NCBI RefSeq assembly: GCF_017352375.1
Contig: NZ_JAFEVR010000016.1
Coordinates: forward strand, 124,001-188,000
Origin: Mycolicibacterium sp. S2-37
Lineage (GTDB): Bacteria > Actinomycetota > Actinomycetes > Mycobacteriales > Mycobacteriaceae
Length of the DNA stretch: 64,000 nucleotides
Direction: 5' to 3'
Shown here: positions 59,808 to 64,000 of the stretch, piece by piece
Numbering within the stretch: position 1 is the first letter of the stretch
How the letters are laid out: the number at the start of each line of letters is the position of its first letter
Notes under the pieces: generated by a model
Databases searched by the model: none
Told to the model about the DNA's origin: nothing
What the model saw: the letters and a program-made list of their open reading frames with translations, nothing else
Position numbers and translations under genes: made by a program

Positions 59808-61507
59808 CCGGGGGGTTCGGTCGGCGGCGGTTCGACGGTTCGGTAGATGCGGAATCGCTCGTCACCCGTCGCCCCGAACACTGAGAACACCAGCTTCCCC
59901 AGCCCTGCCCCGTCCTGCCACAGGGACGGATACCGCATATTGAGGGCGTCGGCATCGGTGAACGCCGGGTTCGTGGCGATGATGTACTGCACGCCGGATT
60001 CCCAGGGTCGGTTGACGGCGACGGTGAAGTCGTAATCGCTGGTGATGATGAACTGTTTGGGGTCGTCGGAGGCCAACCAGATGCCCCAGGTGTTGAAGGT
60101 GTCCATCAGCACCGACCCGTCTGGCAATTCCTGCCGGTCGAGATAATCGGCCACGGCGCGATCGCTGATCATGAGTCGGCGGTACCACTGCTCGGCGGGT
60201 GGATAGGTGTGCGGGTCCAATAGCGAACGCAGGCCGAACTGCAACTGCTGGTTGCCGATTCGCTGATCGGACATCGCGTAGGCGGTCACCGGGAAGCCCA
60301 CCAGCAACGAGGCGCACAGCAGGCCTGCACCGGCTCGCCGCAGGATGTTGTCGGCCGGCGAGAGTCGACGGGGTGGCGGTGCTGTCGGCCAGCACACCAG
60401 GGCGAGGCAGACGACCAGCGGCACCGCCAGTAGATAGAACCGGAACCATCCGAACGTCGTCGAGGTGTACTGGCCCCACACCGCGAAAGCGAGGACCGGA
60501 CCGAACGTCGCCACCGGCACCAGCAGGTCGAGTCGGCGACTGACGACGCTGTAGGCGATGGCCCCGCCCACGGCGACACCGACGAACGGGTTCATTCCCA
60601 GCAGGCGGGCTGCGATCACCACCCAGTCGCTGGACGCCGCCTCGACCAACGGACCGCCTTTCGCGGCTGCAGCGGCGACCTGACTTTCGTTCCCGTATTG
60701 CGACGACAGAGTGGCGAACAGCTCTCCGGTGACAATCCAACTGGTCAGCGACCAGGTCACGAACGCCGTCCCGATGGGAAACAGCACGATCATCGCGTTG
60801 AGCAGGCTCGTGGCGAAGCGTCCGTGGCGCCAACGTTGTCCGTGGCTGGCGATCACCACCAGCAGCGCAACCCCGCAGGCGGCGGGAACAACTTCGTAGC
60901 GGGTCAGGTAGCCCAGCCCCAAGGCCACACCGGCCCAGGCCAGGTCGCCCACGCGACGCCGGCTCAGCCACCGCAGGAGGTGGCGGGCGCACCATACGAG
61001 GCACAGGGTTTCGGCGGCCTCGCTCATGCCCGACGCGCCATAGATCACGATCATCGGATGTAATGCGAAGCAGGCCACCGCCAAGCGACGCCAACCGGCC
61101 GGCACTGCACGGTCCAGCGTGATCCGGCGCACCTGCACGGCGGCGCCGGCCATGAAGAGCGCGCTCTGGACCACACCGGCCAGCCCATGCGTCTTGAATT
61201 CCGGGATCCACCTGGCGAATTGCAGCAGCGGAATCTCGACGAGACTGGGCAGCGGATTCCAGACGAAACCGATCGCCGACAGGTGGGGTTGGCGGCTCAT
61301 GACGACATATCCGGCGTTCGCCACCCGACTGGGAGCGTCGGGGTCGAACATGTTGTAGCGCAGAACGAGCACGGCGCCGACCGCGAAGTAGAGGGCCGAG
61401 AGGCTCGCGAAGAGCGCGAGTCCCCATCCCCGTCGTGGTGTCGGATATGGATCTGCGGGTGGTTCGCTCACAGAGGCGTCACTCGCCGTTGTCAGCGCAG
61501 TGGTCAT
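59804..61507 (-). CDS. Polytopic membrane protein, GT-C glycosyltransferase-like
   Basis: 567 residues. About 11 membrane segments, with a first extracytoplasmic loop carrying FDPDAPSRVANAGYVV (an acidic pair after helix 1) and RQPHLSAIGFVWNPLP, which resembles GT-C/GT39 membrane glycosyltransferases that use polyprenyl-phosphate sugars. The last 180 residues form an extracytoplasmic domain (YDFTVAVNRPWESGVQYIIATNP). ATG 61507 immediately follows the BcsB-like stop (TAG-ATG). Third gene of the operon with GT2 and BcsB-like genes; it may add or modify sugars on the polysaccharide that those produce. Confidence 0.7.
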   Translation of the reverse strand: MTTALTTASDASVSEPPADPYPTPRRGWGLALFASLSALYFAVGAVLVLRYNMFDPDAPSRVANAGYVVMSRQPHLSAIGFVWNPLPSLVEIPLLQFARWIPEFKTHGLAGVVQSALFMAGAAVQVRRITLDRAVPAGWRRLAVACFALHPMIVIYGASGMSEAAETLCLVWCARHLLRWLSRRRVGDLAWAGVALGLGYLTRYEVVPAACGVALLVVIASHGQRWRHGRFATSLLNAMIVLFPIGTAFVTWSLTSWIVTGELFATLSSQYGNESQVAAAAAKGGPLVEAASSDWVVIAARLLGMNPFVGVAVGGAIAYSVVSRRLDLLVPVATFGPVLAFAVWGQYTSTTFGWFRFYLLAVPLVVCLALVCWPTAPPPRRLSPADNILRRAGAGLLCASLLVGFPVTAYAMSDQRIGNQQLQFGLRSLLDPHTYPPAEQWYRRLMISDRAVADYLDRQELPDGSVLMDTFNTWGIWLASDDPKQFIITSDYDFTVAVNRPWESGVQYIIATNPAFTDADALNMRYPSLWQDGAGLGKLVFSVFGATGDERFRIYRTVEPPPTEPPG

Positions 61508-63478
61508 CTACGGAGTCTGCGCAGGCCGATTCGGTGAGCCTGTGCGCGCCTCGTTGCGTCGTCTCCACAGCACCAGGGCGACGGCCACCGCGGCGGCCAC
61601 CAGGCCGATGCTGACGCCGATACTGACCCACGCCCACCATTGCCAGACCCGGCCGGGATGTTCGTTGACCAGTCCAGCGCCCTCGTGGATGGTCAGGCTG
61701 ACGGTCCGTCCCACCGCGCCGGTGGCGACCACGTCACCGGAAAGGGACGCCCACCTGTTGTCCAGACCGCGGATGTAGTTGAAGGTCTCGTTCGTCAGTG
61801 ACCAATCGCCGACGCCCGACACGGCGAGCACCACGCGGTCGTTCTGGGTGAATGCCTGTACAACGCCCAACGGGCCATTGAGATTGACGTCGGTCTGCAG
61901 GGTGTCGTCGATCTTCACTGAGTCCGCACCACCGGGCAGTAGCGGTGCGTTCAGATTCGCCTTCGCCAGTTCTTCGCCGGTGGCCACCACCACAGTGCCC
62001 ATCCGGGATGAAGCGGCGGCCTGCAGCGTGGTGACGCGTGGCTGCATCAGCACCGTGCTGTGCTGGCTCAGCAGGTTGACCGCCTGAGCTGCGAATGCGA
62101 GGTGCTCGGGAGCGTCGACCGCGACGTCGAATTCGGGCGTGAACGCCATGGGAAGCACCGGGAATCCGCCACGATTGTGGATACCCGGCGTGACGCTGAC
62201 GGTTGACTGCGGATCCAACCAGAACGTGATGCGGTCGCTGAGCGGCGCGCACTCCTGGTCCGGTAGGTACCTCAGCTCGATCGCCACACCCACATTCGAG
62301 GTGATGGATTCAGGCGGTATGTCGCCGATGATGTCGAGCACGCCGGTGTCGTCGAGGCGTTCGGTAGCCAATATCGTTGAGCCGGAACGGACTACGACCG
62401 ACGCGTCGCCGCCGACGACCGGTGTGTACCTGGCCTTCAAGTGAACGGAGGCGCGGCTGATGGAGCCGAGTCCGAACGCAGCGACATCGAAGCCCGCGTA
62501 GAGGGTGTCCGTGCCGAGAACCGATGCCTCGCCGGTCATACCGAGCTGACCGAACGTCTTGATGTTCGTCGTTTGCGTAGCGTCCTGGTGGGTGGACAGC
62601 ACGGCGGCGGACGGTGTCTGCGCCAGTCCTATCCGTCGATCGGAGAACAGGTCGACCTGTCGCTCGAGTTCGGGGCCGGACCCGGTGATCACGAGCATCG
62701 CTTCCGGTGTGCCGGGGTTCTCGACCACCATTCCGGCCTGTGCGCCGCTGCGGATGTCGATCACCCGTGTCGATGATCCGACCGGCGCAGGCCCCTCGTC
62801 GGTCGTCACGTTGATGCGCACCGGCATCGGTCTGTAGAGGTGCGTCAATCTCGCAACCAGATCCAGGGCGGCCTGCTGCTGACTTTCGGTCGGCCGGGAG
62901 CCCACCCGGATCACGATCTGGTCGAGGTAGCCGGGCAGGAAGTCGGCGACATTGGTGGGGTTGGGTGTCGGACCCGAGAACGTGGTGGCCAGCTGGCTCA
63001 GCGTCAACGACGGGCGCTGCGAGCAGCTGTCCGCGGCCGACGTGTTGTCGCGCAGGATGAACCCGACCGCTGCTCTGCCGTCGACGATCTGCGCATTCTG
63101 CAGGTCGATCGCGAACGGGATGCTCGTCAGGTCAGTCGGCACGGGAATCGTCCCCAGCACGACACCGCGGGCGTCGACGACCTCGACCCGACCGTTGACA
63201 ACGTTGACCACCGACCCGATCTGACCGGTGAGCACGCCGGGCAGCACGCCGATGGGTACCGGCAGCGAGGTGTCGGCCGATTGGTTGGAGCCGACGAGTT
63301 CGATCTCATCGGACAGTCCGAGCTGTGTGAGCGGCATCGGCGGTGTCACCCCGGGGGGTTCCACCGCATCGGCCGTCGGCTGTGCGGCAGCGGGAGGCAA
63401 CGCCCACGTGCCCAGATCGGTGGGAGCCGCACAGCTGAGGAAGAAAATCGCCAGCAGTGCAGTCGAAAGACGTTTCAT
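61508..63478 (-). CDS. BcsB-like cellulose synthase regulatory/periplasmic subunit
   Basis: 656 residues. Signal peptide (MKRLSTALLAIFFLSCAAP), possibly with a lipobox at Cys16. The mature protein alternates carbohydrate-binding-like beta domains and flavodoxin-like domains as in BcsB (ASVHLKARYTPVVGGDASVVVRSG; VDIRSGAQAGMVVENP; MGTVVVATGEELAK), and ends in one membrane helix (VWQWWAWVSIGVSIGLVAAAVAVALVLW, about 612-640). BcsB guides the nascent glucan across the envelope with BcsA. ATG 63478 overlaps the stop of the GT2 gene. In this Gram-positive-type envelope the domain would face outside the membrane. Confidence 0.75.
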   Translation of the reverse strand: MKRLSTALLAIFFLSCAAPTDLGTWALPPAAAQPTADAVEPPGVTPPMPLTQLGLSDEIELVGSNQSADTSLPVPIGVLPGVLTGQIGSVVNVVNGRVEVVDARGVVLGTIPVPTDLTSIPFAIDLQNAQIVDGRAAVGFILRDNTSAADSCSQRPSLTLSQLATTFSGPTPNPTNVADFLPGYLDQIVIRVGSRPTESQQQAALDLVARLTHLYRPMPVRINVTTDEGPAPVGSSTRVIDIRSGAQAGMVVENPGTPEAMLVITGSGPELERQVDLFSDRRIGLAQTPSAAVLSTHQDATQTTNIKTFGQLGMTGEASVLGTDTLYAGFDVAAFGLGSISRASVHLKARYTPVVGGDASVVVRSGSTILATERLDDTGVLDIIGDIPPESITSNVGVAIELRYLPDQECAPLSDRITFWLDPQSTVSVTPGIHNRGGFPVLPMAFTPEFDVAVDAPEHLAFAAQAVNLLSQHSTVLMQPRVTTLQAAASSRMGTVVVATGEELAKANLNAPLLPGGADSVKIDDTLQTDVNLNGPLGVVQAFTQNDRVVLAVSGVGDWSLTNETFNYIRGLDNRWASLSGDVVATGAVGRTVSLTIHEGAGLVNEHPGRVWQWWAWVSIGVSIGLVAAAVAVALVLWRRRNEARTGSPNRPAQTP

Positions 63479-64000
63479 AACCGCTTTCCGGAGTATTGCG
63501 GCGCTTCCGCCACGTCACTCAACCCGTGGACCGTCTTCTCCCAGAAGAAGGGGCGGAACGCGAGCTGATATATCGCCTTGAGTGCGGCGACCGATTGTAG
63601 GACCCAGTACATCGGAGACAGCAGGGCTGCCCACCACAGGTGTGGCTTGCCGAGAGCTTGGGCGACCACCAGGTTGACGAAGATGGACATGGGCAGCCCG
63701 ACGATATACAGGACCAGACACGCGTAGTACGGAATCGGTGCGAACAGGTCGTCGATGATCTGCGGACGGCCCAGCACCCATGCCACCATGGCGAACCAGA
63801 ATGCCAAGTTCATCGCACTCGTCAACGGGACGCCGCCGGTCATGTTGATCAAGCGGAGCACGGCCTTGAAACCGATCTCGCGGTTCAGCACTGCCGGTGT
63901 GCGCAAGTGCACCAACATCGTCTGCAGGTAGCCCTTGTACCAACGGGACCGTTGCCGGATCCAGTTCACCACATCTGAATTGGCCTCTTCCAGCGTGAGC
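63475..64000 (-). CDS. Processive GT2 glycosyltransferase (BcsA/cellulose-synthase-like), 5' part outside the window
   Basis: The visible C-terminal 174 or so residues start within the catalytic domain: LTLEEANSDVVNWIRQRSRWYKGYLQT contains the QxxRW product-binding motif of cellulose/hyaluronan/chitin synthases. After it come about four membrane segments and the C-terminal tail PFFWEKTVHGLSDVAEAPQYSGKRL. There is no PilZ domain after the last helix, unlike BcsA, so control by c-di-GMP through PilZ is unlikely. The stop overlaps the BcsB-like ATG (ATGA). The D,D,TED part of the active site and the start are beyond position 64000. Confidence 0.8.
   Translation of the reverse strand, partial: LTLEEANSDVVNWIRQRSRWYKGYLQTMLVHLRTPAVLNREIGFKAVLRLINMTGGVPLTSAMNLAFWFAMVAWVLGRPQIIDDLFAPIPYYACLVLYIVGLPMSIFVNLVVAQALGKPHLWWAALLSPMYWVLQSVAALKAIYQLAFRPFFWEKTVHGLSDVAEAPQYSGKRL

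Overview
The window reads as chromosomal DNA of a fast-growing mycobacterium (Mycobacterium/Mycolicibacterium type). The grounds are high G+C, GTG/TTG starts, many leaderless-type promoters, ESX/Esp-type secretion proteins, an MmpL-family transporter, an F420-dependent glucose-6-phosphate dehydrogenase and blocks of gene order that I recall from M. tuberculosis Rv0356-Rv0407. Coding density is very high. No gap between genes exceeds 300 bp; the largest, about 230 and 205 bp, are promoter regions and one dispersed repeat. I saw no rRNA, tRNA, CRISPR array, insertion sequence or prophage.

Layout. 13-6.7 kb: a lipoprotein multicopper oxidase facing a molybdenum hydroxylase operon (FAD subunit plus a fused FeS-Mo subunit). 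6.9-11.1 kb: an ABM-domain membrane protein, a GAP-family membrane protein, a TetR gene that looks frameshifted at its start, and a secreted alpha/beta hydrolase. 11.1-13.6 kb: an orphan Esp-like module (EspA-like, EspC-like, YbaB/EspL-like) beside a divergent DUF2510/scramblase-like gene. 13.6-15.0 kb: O-methyltransferase and divergent TetR. 15-21 kb: clpB with an HspR-type operator, a strong terminator, then Rv0383c-like, SDR, Rv0381c-like and a SpoU methyltransferase. 20.8-23.1 kb: a TetR-MFS efflux operon. 23.2-30.3 kb: GH76, NhaA-DsbA fusion, XdhC-like, epoxide hydrolase, F420-type oxidoreductase, SDR and glyoxalase. 30.4-35.1 kb: crotonase, MBL-fold, DedA, alcohol dehydrogenase and fba. 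35.1-40.9 kb: an Rv0361-Rv0356-like block with a CDF transporter and purA. 40.9-46.3 kb: a proline-rich protein, a membrane protein, and a MarR-controlled MmpL/P450/ferredoxin set. 46.3-49.1 kb: a large secreted protein with an internal duplication. 49.3-55 kb: Na+/H+ antiporter, UBP zinc finger, and the purT/rhodanese/metZ operon. 55-59.8 kb: SDR, GNAT, luciferase-like oxidoreductase, MBL hydrolase and fgd1. 59.8-64 kb: a three-gene operon (GT2, BcsB-like, multi-pass GT-C-like) that runs off the right end.

Working together. Core metabolism is represented by fba, purA, purT, metZ and fgd1; stress and envelope functions by clpB, NhaA-DsbA, DedA, CDF, site-2 protease and MmpL. The parts most worth following are the duplicated secreted protein, which may be pore-forming-like; the cellulose-synthase-like GT2/BcsB operon without a PilZ tail; the Esp module away from any ESX locus; an active-site-divergent PurT; and several compact operator/promoter arrangements.
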